A DNA stretch of 64,000 bases from Oreohelix idahoensis (lineage: Eukaryota; Mollusca; Gastropoda; Stylommatophora; Oreohelicidae), in assembly GCA_024509875.1 (NCBI GenBank), contig JAMPIV010022931.1:310001-374000 (forward strand). Reading direction: 5' to 3'. The translations under genes and the position numbers were made by a program. How positions within the stretch are numbered: the first letter of the stretch is position 1; each line of letters begins with the position of its first letter. Under the pieces are notes generated by a model. The model was not told where the DNA came from, did not search any database, and saw only the letters and a program-made list of their open reading frames with translations. Of the stretch, positions 11,961 to 22,260 are shown piece after piece.

Positions 11961-12393
11961 CAATACTAAAATGTTAAGATACAGTTATGCTATAATTCTT
12001 AGGTATGTAATTTTTATTACCAAGGGAGGTAATATGTCTGAGAATAATAATAGTATTATTTAAACCATTACTTTTATAATGAATAATTTATTTCAAAATG
12101 TTTACTGTAATATTAAGAATAATTGCACACTATATTGTACTTTTTAAGGTTTCTTCTTTTTTTTTAACATAAATATGCGTTTATATTTTTAGAGCGATAA
12201 ATAAACACACTGGGCTCTAATACAGGTTACTAATTACGTATAACACGAGTTTCGCTAAAATGCATCTATTTTATTACACTTACTATATATTTTTGACATG
12301 CACCTAGTGCTGCCTAAACTAACGTTCTGATGGATGATGATGATAAGTGCCCTTGTGAGCCCAATAATGACCAAAAGTCCTCATCCCAATCCA
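11961..12393 (+). repeat. Spacer H of the long block, copy 1 (cut short)
   Basis: AT-rich sequence matching 36721-37158 and 49131-50160. It stops abruptly at CCCAATCCA, where the other copies continue for about 760 bp to R1. The missing part was lost together with most of the 3' LTR of element 2. No gene. Confidence 0.8.
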
Positions 12394-13031
12394 TTTTTTT
12401 ACAGTGCAGTCGCTCGTCTGATATGAACAACACAGTCTTTTGTCAATATCTTCATTATTATCTATCCGTCTGTATAATTTAAAGTATATTATTTCTCTGC
12501 TCAAGACGGGCTATCAAACTAGCTAGGTTTTATATTCCTAACATTATTATTAAGAAAAAGTTACTTTTTCAAGTTAGTTGGTTTTTTGAAATATGTTCGA
12601 GAACCTTCTCCACAGCGTTTTGCCGCTGAATTCAAATAACAATCAAGTATCGTAAAAGTCCAAGAAATGACTGTTTCTGACACGAGCTAAAGTCGTTTTC
12701 TTGTCCATTTCCTTACTTTATGTCAACTAGGGACGTGAATTTTTTTTTCCTTTCACCCCCAATTGCGTCTTTTAGCCTTGCGATCTTCAAACACGTGTTC
12801 AGTCATATCTTTCTTTTTGATCTCCGTTTCGTTTTCCCCCCCCCCCCCTCCCCCCGTCTACAAAGGGTAAACGTTTCGTCTGCACTTCCAACTTGTTAGT
12901 TTTAAATGGCGGTGGGAAGGGCTGGCATGGGCGAGCATGTCTCCTAGTATCTTACGCATTATTTTTAAACCTACATTTCTTCGTTAAATTTTGGAGATAT
13001 TTTAACTTTGTATCATGGTGACATCATCACA
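12394..13031 (-). repeat. 3' LTR remnant of element 2
   Basis: Direct repeat of 21629-22260. Starts (minus strand) TGTGATGATGTC at 13031 directly after a polypurine tract and breaks off in an A run at 12394, about 1.7 kb before the LTR end seen on the 5' side. It contains a long C/T-rich tract near 12835-12857. Confidence 0.88.
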
Positions 13032-13047
13032 CATCTCCCCACCTGAG
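13032..13047 (-). promoter_or_regulatory. Polypurine tract of element 2
   Basis: Minus-strand CAGGTGGGGAGATG abuts the LTR start TGTGATGATG, as expected for the plus-strand primer. Confidence 0.7.
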
Positions 13048-13119
13048 AACATGCACTACGGCAAGTTCCAAAACCAGTGATACACATAGATAAAATTACT
13101 CCTCACGCCTGCCACTACT

Positions 13120-14190
13120 CTAATTTTGATCACAGGGGTGCCGACTGAGGAAATCTGCACCGACATTCAATGACCCTGGGATGTATTCGATAATAAACTG
13201 ATAAGGTTGCAGTAATAAAGACCACCTCAACAATCTTGCGTTTTCATGCTTAGCCGGAAATAAGAATACGAGGGGCTGATGATCCGTCTCGACCACAAAA
13301 GTCCTACCATACAGATAGATTTTAAACTTTTTTATCGCCCAGATTAACGCTAAACATTCTTTTTCGCTTGTGGAATATCCTTTATTCAATTTGCGGCTTG
13401 CATAAGCGACTGGGTTCAGTTCCCCATCGGGTGAAGATGACCTCTGCAACAAGGCCGCCCCGAGGCCTACATTACTTGCATCTGTTCTCACCACGAAGTC
13501 CTGTGTCAAATCAGGCAATTTGAGAATAGGCTTGCTAGGGAGTTTATCCTTTAATTCTTGGAAAGCTAATTCACATTGCGCTTTCCAAATAATTTTATCT
13601 GGAAGTCCCTTGCGAGTCAGATCAGTCAGAGGAGCACAAATAGAGTTAGAATTTTTGATATATTTTTGATAAAATCCGCATAACGACACGAATGATCGCA
13701 CGTCATTTTTTGTTTGTGGTCTAGGTGCTCTCTGCAAATTTTCCAAGTTCTTGGGATCAGGGGTCATGTTACCCTGATATACAGTGTGTCCCAAGAATTC
13801 CAACTCTTTGCATCCAATACAACATTTTGTTGGCCTAGCAGTTAAGTTCGCCTCCCTAAGCCTATCAAATAACATTTTTAGAGCGTCAATGTGTTCTTCA
13901 AATGTCTCTGTGGCGACGAAAATATCATCCATGAAATTCGTGATACATGGGTTATTCAGGGGATCCAACAATTTGCGCATCATCCTTGAAAATACACTTG
14001 GAGCATTTTTCAATCCGAATGGTAGCATGTTGAATTCATAATGTCCTTCCGATGTGCTAAACGCTAAATAAGGTCTCACTTCAGGCTTCACTGGAATCTG
14101 GTAATAGCCTTTACTAAGATCCACCTTTGAAAAGTATTTTGCCTTGTTTAATCTGGCAAATAACTGTTTTGTGTCTGGTAATGGATCCAC
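13120..14190 (-). pseudogene. pol: Reverse transcriptase (palm onwards) and RNase H, element 2
   Basis: 357 codons without a break. Polymerase: VDLSKGYYQIPV (catalytic Asp), MLPFGLKNAPSVFSRMM, NFMDDIFVAT (the YxDD box as FMDD), LEFLGHTV and the connection (SFVSLCGFYQKYI). RNase H: VRTDASNVGLGAALLQ, STSEKECLALIWAI, VETDHQPLVFL and GSLNVGADFLSRHP, which hold the acidic residues. It makes DNA from the element RNA. One TAA at 14188-14190 separates it from the fingers domain in the same frame, so the native protein ran through; the start at 14187 is not a true start. This is the best-preserved enzyme part in the window. Confidence 0.92.
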
Positions 14191-14931
14191 TTATCCTTCT
14201 GTGACAGCATTAAGTTTCCTGTAATCTATGCACAGTCTGTGTTCCCCAGACGGTTTCCTCAACAGAACTACACTGGAGCTAAAAGATGATTCACTGTGTG
14301 AAATAATCCCCTCCTTCAACAAATATTCTATTTCTTCTTTCAATGCCTTCTCCTTCGCGAACGGAATAGAATAGGCTCTCATACAGATTGGGTTTGAGTC
14401 TACCAGTTTCATGTCATACTGTAGCAAATTTGTATGTCCTGGTGTATCTGTTAATACATCTGTATGTTCCACCAGAACCTGTTGAACTCTCTCCCTCTGA
14501 TTTTTATTCAGGTGCTTACTGACTTTTACCTGTGCGGCTGTTTCACAAGGATGTAATGGGTATTCATGCGAGGTGAGTGGTTCCTTTTGCATTTGAGTTG
14601 CGATAGCCAAGGTCAGTAAGGGGGTGCTCTCCTGGAGTGGTCTGTCCAGATACTTCTTTAAAAGGTTTACATGATAAACTTTCTCCTTCCCCTTTTTGTC
14701 AATTTTATAGTTTGTTCTAGACACCTTCTCTAGAACCGTATACGGACCTTGCCATCCAATTTGTAATTTATTCTGGCTACCGGGTAGTAGAAGAAGCACC
14801 TTCTCTCCCACAGCTAGTTCTCTGTCCTTTGCCTTAATATTAAAATATGCTGCATGTTTCTTCCTGGCTTGCCTCAAATTATCATTTGCCAGTTTCCATC
14901 CAGCTTTCAGACGAGTGGTCAGTTCGTTCAC
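14191..14931 (-). pseudogene. pol: Integrase C-terminus and reverse transcriptase fingers, element 2
   Basis: Residues 1-95 are the integrase tail with a GPY-type module: NLRQARKKHAAYFN, VGEKVLLLLPG, GWQGPYTVLEKV and KGKEKVYHVNLLKKY. After a linker comes the start of reverse transcriptase: HTDVLTDTPGHTNLLQYD, PFAKEKALKEEIEYLLKEG, and SSVVLLRKPSGEHRLCIDYR with the conserved RKPDG/CxDYR boxes. This one frame proves that integrase precedes the polymerase in the same polyprotein. Confidence 0.9.
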
Positions 14932-15014
14932 ATATTGATAAGATGAGGTAACAGTCTCTTCTGCCTTCTCATCTGTCCAGGTCCTTAATAAACTACATCT
15001 GGACTTTTAATTTA

Positions 15015-15857
15015 TCATACTTTTTTCATGGAACCCGTCGGGTCCCTTCCATTAGAAGCTTTATAATGAGGACTTTTCTTCCTAGAATCATCACTCACAA
15101 ATCGACCACTACCAATTTTTTTCTTGGGTTTATCTCCCCACTTTAGATTGCTTGTGAGAGATCTTCGCTCTCTTTTAGTTTCATCCAGTTTATATAACTC
15201 TGTCCGAGGGATTGTCAGTTTATTCTGGGGTAAATTTCTTCTTTGTACTCGTCGCATAGTGGCCATGTTAATCCATTCAAGTGAAGACTGGGTGTGAAAA
15301 GGGGGCTCCCATTGCACTTTGTCTACCTGAGTATAATTATTTTTCCTTCCAGGCCTAAGTTTGCCCCGTGGCGTTTCTAGGTCCTGCACATATTTTCCCT
15401 TTGTGGGTGTTCCCTCATGAAAGACGCCACATGCTTCTACAAAGTTTTCAATATCGACATTTACGTCGGGCCAATAGTATTTTCGAGCAACTTTTTGGCA
15501 GATGGTACCGACTTTCTCATGGTCACCATCTTTTCCAACATGTAAGCTCCTTATTAAATTTGCCCTATATACCTTGGGAAGAACCAACTGTCCGTGACCA
15601 GTGGATCTAGTTCCTGTCTTCCTATATAGCAATCTGCCCTTCATAAAATATTCCCCCTTGCTTGGAGGTGTGGCATTTGGGCAATTTTTAAAAACATGGC
15701 TTGAGTGTCCTATCCTCAGCCTGCGCCTTCCTCATTTCCTCCGGATGAGCATTTATAGGTTCACCTTCTTCCTCCTTTTTCTGTGACCTGGTCTGTACTG
15801 TCGCCATGATCACAGGTCTCTCGGGATTCCCCAAGAAGACGTTTCTACACCCCAATA
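15015..15857 (-). pseudogene. pol: Integrase N-terminal fragment, element 2
   Basis: Minus strand from the Penelope insertion: end of the protease, then VQTRSQKKEEEGEP (a linker usual between gypsy protease and integrase), a frameshift, then a zinc-binding region in 15644-15015: LHVGKDGDHEKV...ARKYYWPDVNVDIE...EACGVF. The second CxxC cysteine is missing. After about residue 95 the frame no longer looks like integrase: the catalytic core with its DDE residues is absent and about 300 bp of basic, unrecognised coding-like sequence takes its place. A deletion or replacement is the likely reason. Confidence 0.7.
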
Positions 15858-15871
15858 TCAGAGGGTAGATT
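15858..15871. other. 14-bp target-site duplication, left copy (Penelope insertion)
   Basis: TCAGAGGGTAGATT, repeated exactly at 18147-18160. It falls inside the protease codons of element 2 (DEPIYPL). Confidence 0.92.
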
Positions 15872-15918
15872 TATAAACTAATAAAACGGTATTGAATCAG
15901 TTTTACAAATTACAGTTC

Positions 15919-15963
15919 ACATGAGACAAGGGACGTTTCGGGTTTTACCCTTCATCAGCCACA
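15919..15963 (-). ncRNA. Hammerhead ribozyme core, left arm
   Basis: Mirror copy of the motif at 18012-18056: CTGATGA (complement at 15952-15958), helix II with GGGT/ACCC, GAAA (15936-15939), a short helix III and the GTC cleavage triplet (15925-15927). Cleavage was not tested. Confidence 0.7.
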
Positions 15964-16368
15964 GTTACAAACAGGTGACAAGGACAAGAATTACATATAG
16001 ATACTACAAAAACATATGATGATGAGAAACATACAGAAAATGAGCGATACAAGCAGATGAGCGAAAAATGAACAATAATAATACAAGAAAATCGTAATAC
16101 CTGAAAGAAATACCGAAACAAGAAAGTAAATATTCAACGAAACGAAAAAATGAATAAACAAAACTTTCGAACAAGTAAAAGGTCACTTAGCTAGATCGGA
16201 AGAAGCTTGGAATAAAACACTGAGGCACTTTATCAAAGAAATCCCGTATCAAAGGAAATGACGTATAAGATCGCGACAATAAGATACGAAACGAACCAAA
16301 ACAAAAACATAAGAAGACAGATCGGAAAAAATAACGAAGAATGAAAAAGAGAGAAAAACCACCAGAAT

Positions 16369-17310
16369 TTATGCAAAATGATGTTGTATATTTAAACCGC
16401 CGGGAGCTAGAACGCCCATTTTAAAAATAAGGCGGTTCTCCAACGAAAAGCGAGTCTTGTCATTACCGGCACATGAACGCAGGGCAGTGACATGTATATC
16501 GGAATTACCTGAATGGTCCGGTCTATTGAAATGAAGGGCCACCGGTAAATGTTTGTCCTGATAGATGTCATTCAAGTGCTCACGAAACCTGTCTGCCAAA
16601 CGCCTACCAGTTTCACCAATATAGGTTATGCCACATCTCTTGCAGATAATAGCATAAATCAGGTTTCTGGATTCGCACGTAAAAGACTCTCTAATGATAA
16701 ATTTTCCTTTAGGAAAAGTGACTGTCTGAGTTTGGAGTACAAACGGACAGGTCTTGCATATCCGGCGTTGGCACGGTTTAGTACCAAAGTAAGATGGGCT
16801 AGAATGTCGCAAGCGACTGTGTACAAGAATATCCCTAAAATTCCTATCCCTACGATAAGCTACCAAAGGTGTATCACGAAATAACTCTTTGGTATCAGGA
16901 TCAGAGTTGAGAATAGGCAGATGTCGAAACAGAATTCTCTTTACCGCCAGGCAGTGAGGATGGAAAGTAAGAACCAGTTTGAGTCTGTCAGATTGGACAG
17001 AAGGTTTAGTAGTGAGTGCCGTCTGACGAGTGACGCGTGTGATACGATTAAGGGCATCAGATAACACATGTTCTGGATAAAGACGTCGGCGAAAGAACTC
17101 AAGCATCTCTTGAGCTCGCTGATGAAAATCATCGTCATCGTGACATAACCGACGCAAGCGAAGAAGTTGAGAAAAGGGAATGGAATTTTTACAGCTAAGA
17201 GGATGCGATGAAGTATAAAGAAGGAAACCATGAGCGTCAGTAGCCTTATAATAGACAGACGTTTTAAGACCAATAGGGCTAATAGTCACAGTGATGTCAA
17301 GGAAGTTCAC
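16369..17310 (-). pseudogene. Penelope-like protein, C-terminal half with GIY-YIG endonuclease
   Basis: 313 codons open at the 5' side by truncation. Residues 1-190 are the part between polymerase thumb and endonuclease (FLDITV..., two basic stretches, then CQRRICKTCPFV, a cysteine cluster usual before the nuclease). Residues about 218-245 hold the nuclease motif CKRCGITYIGETGRRLADRF with the Tyr and Arg of GIY-YIG enzymes; HLPVALHF and SLENRLIFKMG (candidate metal-binding Glu) follow. In complete Penelope-like elements this nuclease nicks the target for reverse transcription. The reverse transcriptase itself is missing. The ATG at 17310 is only the first Met after truncation. Confidence 0.88.
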
Positions 17311-17370
17311 TGAGGTCGTAGAAATACGTCATTTCCTTTGATACGGGATTTCTTTGATAAAGTGCCTCAG

Positions 17371-17606
17371 GGCGTTTGGCAGACAGGTTTCGTGAGCACT
17401 TGAATGACATCTATCAGGACAAACATTTACCGGTGGCCCTTCATTTCAATAGACCGGACCATTCAGGTAATTCCGATATACATGTCACTGCCCTGCGTTC
17501 ATGTGCCGGTAATGACAAGACTCGCTTTTCGTTGGAGAACCGCCTTATTTTTAAAATGGGCGTTCTAGCTCCCGGCGGTTTAAATATACAACATCATTTT
17601 GCATAA
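17371..17606 (+). pseudogene. Second, inverted copy of the GIY-YIG C-terminus
   Basis: From LADRFREHL onwards this encodes the same last 76 residues as 16596-16369 on the other strand. It starts in mid-domain, just after the GIY-YIG tyrosines, so it has no catalytic centre. It marks the right arm of the inverted unit. Confidence 0.9.
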
Positions 17607-18011
17607 ATTCTGGTGGTTTTTCTCTCTTTTTCATTCTTAGTTATTTTTTCCGATCTGTCTTCTTATGTTTTTGTTTTGGTTCGTTTCGTATCTTATTGTC
17701 GCGATCTTATACGTCATTTCCTTTGATACGGGATTTCTTTGATAAAGTGCCTCAGTGTTTTATTCCAAGCATCTTCCGATCTAGCTAAGTGACCTTTTAC
17801 TTGTTCGAAAGTTTTGTTTATTCATTTTTTCGTTTCGTTGAATGTTTACTTTCTTGTTTCGGTATTTCTTTCAGGTATTACGATTTTCTTGTATTATTAT
17901 TGTTCATTTTTCGCTCATCTGCTTGTATCGCTCATTTTCTGTATGTTTCTCATCATCATATGTTTTTGTAGTATCTATATGTAATTCTTGTCCTTGTCAC
18001 CTATTTGTAAC

Positions 18012-18056
18012 TGTGGCTGATGAAGGGTAAAACCCGAAACGTCCCTTGTCTCATGT
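18012..18056 (+). ncRNA. Hammerhead ribozyme core, right arm
   Basis: CTGATGA at 18017-18023, helix II GGGT-AAA-ACCC (18025-18035), GAAA at 18036-18039, short helix III (AC...GT) with loop, and GTC at 18048-18050 as cleavage site; TGTGG before the core can pair with TCATG after it (helix I, with G-U pairs). All invariant core bases are present in order. One A-C mismatch at the base of helix II and the two-pair helix III make activity uncertain. Minimal type I hammerheads are known in Penelope-like elements. Confidence 0.72.
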
Positions 18057-18146
18057 GAACTGTAATTTGTAAAACTGATTCAATACCGTTTTATTAGTTT
18101 ATAAACTTATATTCCTTACAAGTTTTACTGCAGCCCCTTAATTTAT

Positions 18147-18985
18147 TCAGAGGGTAGATTGGTTCATCTATCACTGCTGCTCTGATTTCTCCTTCCACAT
18201 AGCGAGTTTTCACCGTTATCCTTGTGATGGGAAGTGTCATGAGTGGTATGTCCTTAGTCGCCCCTTGTATTTCCACTGTTTCTGTGGTATACTGACTTGG
18301 GTCCACTAGGCTAGACTTCACAACTGAATCATAATCCAAACCTGTATCATAAAGGCACCTTATGGTGACCCCATTACAAATAACATCCTCACAAACTGGG
18401 GGGTGATAAGGTTCCTGCTGTCCATTAGGATTAACCTTTAATCTTTGAGTCCCCGACTTCATTGCAGCAATGTTTGAAGGTTTCCTTCTACAAAATTCGG
18501 TGTTATGGTTGTCTTTCTTGCACCATTTGCACCATCTTTTTCCTTGGTTAAACGGTTTTCTTTCATTGTATTTTTGGTCATTGAACTGTGAGTTTCTGTC
18601 TCGATAGTCATTTCTTGGCCTATCAAAGTTTGTCCTGCCTTTATTACCCTGTTCTCTATTTTCAAATTTATTAAATGGCTGTGGAGCTTTAAAAGTTTCT
18701 ATGTGCTTCTTTTTAGTGCCACTTACCTCTGCCTGGGCTGCCTGATACCTCTCAGCGACATTTAAAACCTCCCCCAACCTCTCTGCACCTTGTTCCATGA
18801 GAAATTTTCTCAAGTCTGGAGCCATGGACTCTCTCAATTGCTCTATCATGATCATCTCTTTAAGATCTTGGGTCTTCCCCAGAGCAGTCCATTTCTCCAA
18901 ATATGTTTCCAGTCTGGCAGAGAATTGGTGGTATGTCTCCCCAGACAACAGTTTGGCATTTCTAAATTTCTTACGATAAAATTCA
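18147..18985 (-). pseudogene. gag-pro: Gag (SCAN-like and zinc knuckle) and protease, element 2
   Basis: Minus strand. SGETYHQFSARLETYLEKW...LKEMIMIEQLRESMAPDLRKFL is a SCAN-like capsid dimerisation region. A basic R/N-rich stretch leads to WCKWCKKDNHNTEFC, a CxxCxxxxHxxxxC zinc knuckle that binds the element RNA. The aspartic protease follows with CLYDTGLDYDSVV (the Asp of DTG is kept), GATKDIPLMTLPITR and DEPIYPL, where the Penelope insertion cuts it. The apparent first Met (18948) lies inside gag; upstream frame shifts connect it to 19103-19648. Confidence 0.88.
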
Positions 18986-19102
18986 CCATTTTTTCGTACC
19001 TCAATAACAAAGCCTGCTTTAACATGTCATAATTGTCTTGGTCTTCTCTGTTTATTTTTGCGAAGACTTCATAAGAAGTACCTCTCAGTCCCTGTGATAA
19101 CT

Positions 19103-19648
19103 TTAAACTCCACCTCTCTCTCTCTCAAACCCATATGTAGTAGCTAATAATTCAAAACGACTGAGGTACCCCTCGATGTCATCGTCTTTTTCAACAAAAT
19201 GGTCTAAATGAAACCCCATAGCTGAGTTTGAGACACCCTGACTAGCTGCAGCATCTGAGGCAAAAGGGCTGGCACCATTTAAAGGAGCATGGCCTTGTAA
19301 TTCCAGCTCCCTTAGTCGTAATTCATGCTCCCTTTGCAACCTTCTATCTTCTGCCTCCCTTTCGGCAGTCAATCTTTTTTCTTCTGCTTCCCTTTCGGCC
19401 TTTTTATTTTCTGCTTCCCTTTGCTGTCGTTTCTCTTCTGCCTCAATCTGCAGCCTCTTAAGTTCTCTATCAGCTTCAATTTGTAACCTCTTCTCTTCAG
19501 CTAACCTCCTATCTTCCCTTTCAATATACTTGTCACATTCAGCAGTTACATACTGAATTAAAACCTGACCATCCATTCCCATTTCCTTCGCCGTTAGCAC
19601 AGCAGCTGATCTGAACTTTGCCAGCTCAGCCATCACACAAAATAACAC
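19103..19648 (-). pseudogene. gag: Gag N-terminus with coiled coil, element 2
   Basis: Starts MLFCVMAELAKFRSAAVLTA; the second Met (MAEL) is the likelier start. Residues about 45-120 are a long heptad-like coiled coil of K/R/E (EEKRLQIEADRELKRLQIEA). Residues 150-175 (FHLDHFVEKDDDIEGYLSRF) match the position and style of the capsid start in element 1. The frame ends in ERERGGV because of a GA-dinucleotide run near 19110-19125; shifting frame there continues the gag sequence, so slippage at the run is the probable break. Confidence 0.88.
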
Positions 19649-19874
19649 TGACCAGGGTAAATTTAATTACTTAATGACAGGTAATTATAATTATCAATAA
19701 ATAGGCCAATGTAATTCTAATTAATTAATTAATTAATGAACTAACTGGCTGTGAAGATTCACCAACTTTGATTTTCCATTTTTATATTTTAAGGGACCCT
19801 TTTAAATTTTTACAATTTGTCCCCACTAGTTTAGTTCTCCCACCAGGAGATTCTAATATTTATGATTATCTAGT

Positions 19875-19894
19875 TATCCCTGGACAAGACCCCA
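19875..19894 (-). promoter_or_regulatory. Primer-binding site of element 2
   Basis: Minus-strand TGGGGTCTTGTCC starts four bases after the LTR end at 19899. The TGG start and position fit a tRNA primer site; the tRNA is not identified. Confidence 0.55.
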
Positions 19895-19898
19895 ATAT

Positions 19899-22260
19899 TG
19901 TAGTGGTTTTGATGGTATTGTATGGTTGATGTTACTTAATGTAATGAATGAGGTCAGCTGTGAAGGCTCCTGAGATAAATGTTGATGCAAATTACAGAAG
20001 GCCCTTCTTACTACCACTTACGACCTCAAACATATCTTTTTTTCTAATGAATGTAGCTACGTAAAAAGTCTAGGGTACTGAAATGTAATGTGTTGTAGTA
20101 GATTACCCACACACGCACAGATATTTAATAAGTCTAATAATAATAATAATATAATGTATAACACACTGAACTAACTCAGGCTGTTTTAGTTTTAAATATT
20201 AAATTTTCTGGTAAATTTATTTGTCCTGATCCAAACGTTTGTTGGTCAGAACATATGAAATATTATGGAGTTATAAATGGAATGCATAATTATATGACAT
20301 AATAAAATGGAATGTGATTACAAAGGTATGTTATAAGTCTAGTTAATATTATTTATATTAGATTGTCCCAGGAGACTAATACTGTATGTACTGTTGGGGT
20401 GGTATCATCACGCCCAATCTGTGACTACCAAAACATTGTCCATTGACTTATGGGAGGAATACAAGGTTTATTTTCCCACAATGGTATGTCTTTATTTGAT
20501 GTTAAATTAGTTGATAAATTCGTTGGGAAATCAGTTGATAAATCAGTTGGTGAACTTCCAGCAGGCCAGATCTCACTTATCTCGACTGCGTCGATCTTGT
20601 ACAAGAGTCTGGTGGCCCCACCTCTCCGTGCTGGGGGCAATATATGGCTGCTCTGACACAATGTTCGACTGCACTGGTCCACGCTTGTGTATTTTACAAC
20701 AGCATTCGGCACCGCTTTGGTGCCAAACAGAAACTCACAATTCTGAAACAAAAGTATTGGGTCATGTGTCAGAACTCTACCTCCTGAACCACTTCTGCAC
20801 ACAACACTACACAACAACACCACACAGACTGGGCCAGATCTCTCTGACCACACTGTACATCTTACCTAGTTGTTTTCATATAGTACTAGTTCCCCAAGAC
20901 TATCTTGCATCTGAGATATGTTCAATAGTTTCCTTCTATTCAATAGGATAGGGGATATGTTCCACTGATCTCAACAATAGATCCGCCTTCATAGTTTTAG
21001 TAGGCGTCCATATATTTTGTTTGTCTCTAGACCCTGAACTGGGGCTGGGGATCTAGAGCGAGCACTTACTTGTCGTAATCATTTTATATAATATGGCAGT
21101 ATCAATCACTCGAAATATTAAAATGTACCAAAGAAATATTGTTCATTCTTACCAGAATTCAGAAATTAGAACACAGTTAAATTTGCTAGCAAAACTCAGC
21201 TGAGCTGCTGGCTGTATGATGGCGTCCCACTATATATTTGTATTCTTCGGGAATCAACACCACTTATTAATTTAAACTGCGTCTCTGAACAGACTTATGT
21301 AAAATGGCAAAATTTCACATCTCTGTCCCGCTACTATAAAATGCGTTGACCAATCGCCGACTTCCCCCCTTGCTTTCAAATCTACAACCAAAAGTCACTT
21401 CAGTCAGCTCTCAGTCAAGTATGTATTACTGTCTGTTGGTCCGTCTGTCTCTACTTGTTTTTTCATACAAAAAACACGCTTGGTTCTTGGAACCCTCCAT
21501 GCAGTATCCTACACACTTTTGCCTCCGAAGTTATTTTTAGCCACAATTCTCCACCATTTCCCCTCTCTTTAATTACAGCTCGATTTTGCATCTGCGTCTC
21601 AAGGCCGCAATTTTTGAAAATTTAGTTACATTTTTTTTACAGTGCAGTCGCTCGTCTGATATGAACAACACAGTCTTTTGTCAATATCTTCATTATTATC
21701 TATCCGTCTGTATAATTTAAAGTATATTATTTCTCTGCTAAAGACGGGCTATCAAACTAGCTAGGTTTTATATTCCTAACATTATTATTAAGAAAAAGTT
21801 ACTTTTTCAAGTTAGTTGGTTTTTTGAAATATGTTCGAGAACCTTCTCCACGGCGTTTTGCCGCTGAATACAAATAACAATCACGTATCGTAAAAGTCCA
21901 AGAAATGACTGTTTCTGACACGAGCTAAAGTCGTTTTCTTGTCCATTTCCTTACTTTATGTCAACTAGGGACGTGAATTTTTTTTCCTTTCACCCCCAAT
22001 TGCGTCTTTTAGCCTTGCTATCTTCAAACACGTGATCAATCATATCTTCCTTTTTGATCTCCGTTTCGTCCCCCCCCCCCCCCCGTCTACAAAGGGTAAA
22101 CGTTTCGTCTGCACTTCCAACTTGTTAGTTTTAAATGGCGGTGGGAAGGGCTGGCATGGGCGAGCATGTATCCTAGTATCTTACGCATTATTTTTAACCC
22201 TACATTTCTTTGTTAAATTTTGGAGATATTTTAACGTTGTATCATGGTGACATCATCACA
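19899..22260 (-). repeat. 5' LTR of element 2 (2.36 kb)
   Basis: Minus strand starts TGTGATGATGTC (22260) and ends AAAACCACTACA (19899). The first 632 bp equal the 3' LTR remnant. The last ~130 bp resemble the end of the solo LTR at 30600-32914 (shared CCTTCACAGCT and CATCAAA-CCAC-ACA), which supports the 19899 end. Includes a 15-C tract at 22070-22084. Frames inside such as 20425-20853 have no recognisable product. Confidence 0.82.

Larger units (their letters stand above)
15872..18146. mobile_element. Penelope-like retroelement inserted as an inverted repeat
   Basis: 2275 bp between exact 14-bp duplications, inside element 2. Two arms of about 733 bp, 15872-16605 (minus) and 17371-18103 (plus), are nearly identical inverted copies; the middle (16606-17370) holds more of the minus-strand copy. 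Each arm carries the end of the GIY-YIG endonuclease gene and, further out, a hammerhead-type core. A further 46-bp piece (17325-17370) duplicates 17710-17755. On the right, 43 bp (18104-18146) lie between arm and duplication. Penelope-like elements are known for truncated, inverted and tandem copies and for hammerhead motifs. The polymerase domain is absent. Confidence 0.88.
12394..22260 (-). mobile_element. Ty3/gypsy LTR retrotransposon, Gmr1-like, long LTRs (element 2)
   Basis: Reading the minus strand from 22260: 5' LTR of 2362 bp (22260-19899), primer-binding site, gag, protease, partial integrase, reverse transcriptase, RNase H, polypurine tract, then only the first ~638 bp of the 3' LTR (13031-12394). 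A 2.3-kb Penelope-like insertion separates protease from integrase. Pol order is PR-IN-RT-RH, as in element 1. The right flank is the start of R1. The left flank is spacer H, but about 760 bp of spacer is missing, so the expected duplication on that side is gone. Coding is broken by several frameshifts, one stop before the polymerase palm and loss of the integrase core. Confidence 0.9.

Noticed and set aside
15872..18146. Foldback-type DNA transposon
   Set aside because: The inverted arms encode a Penelope GIY-YIG domain and hammerhead cores, and a 14-bp duplication fits retroelement insertion better.
20425..20853. 142-codon minus-strand frame
   Set aside because: Lies inside the 5' LTR of element 2, low-complexity composition, no counterpart in the related solo LTR.
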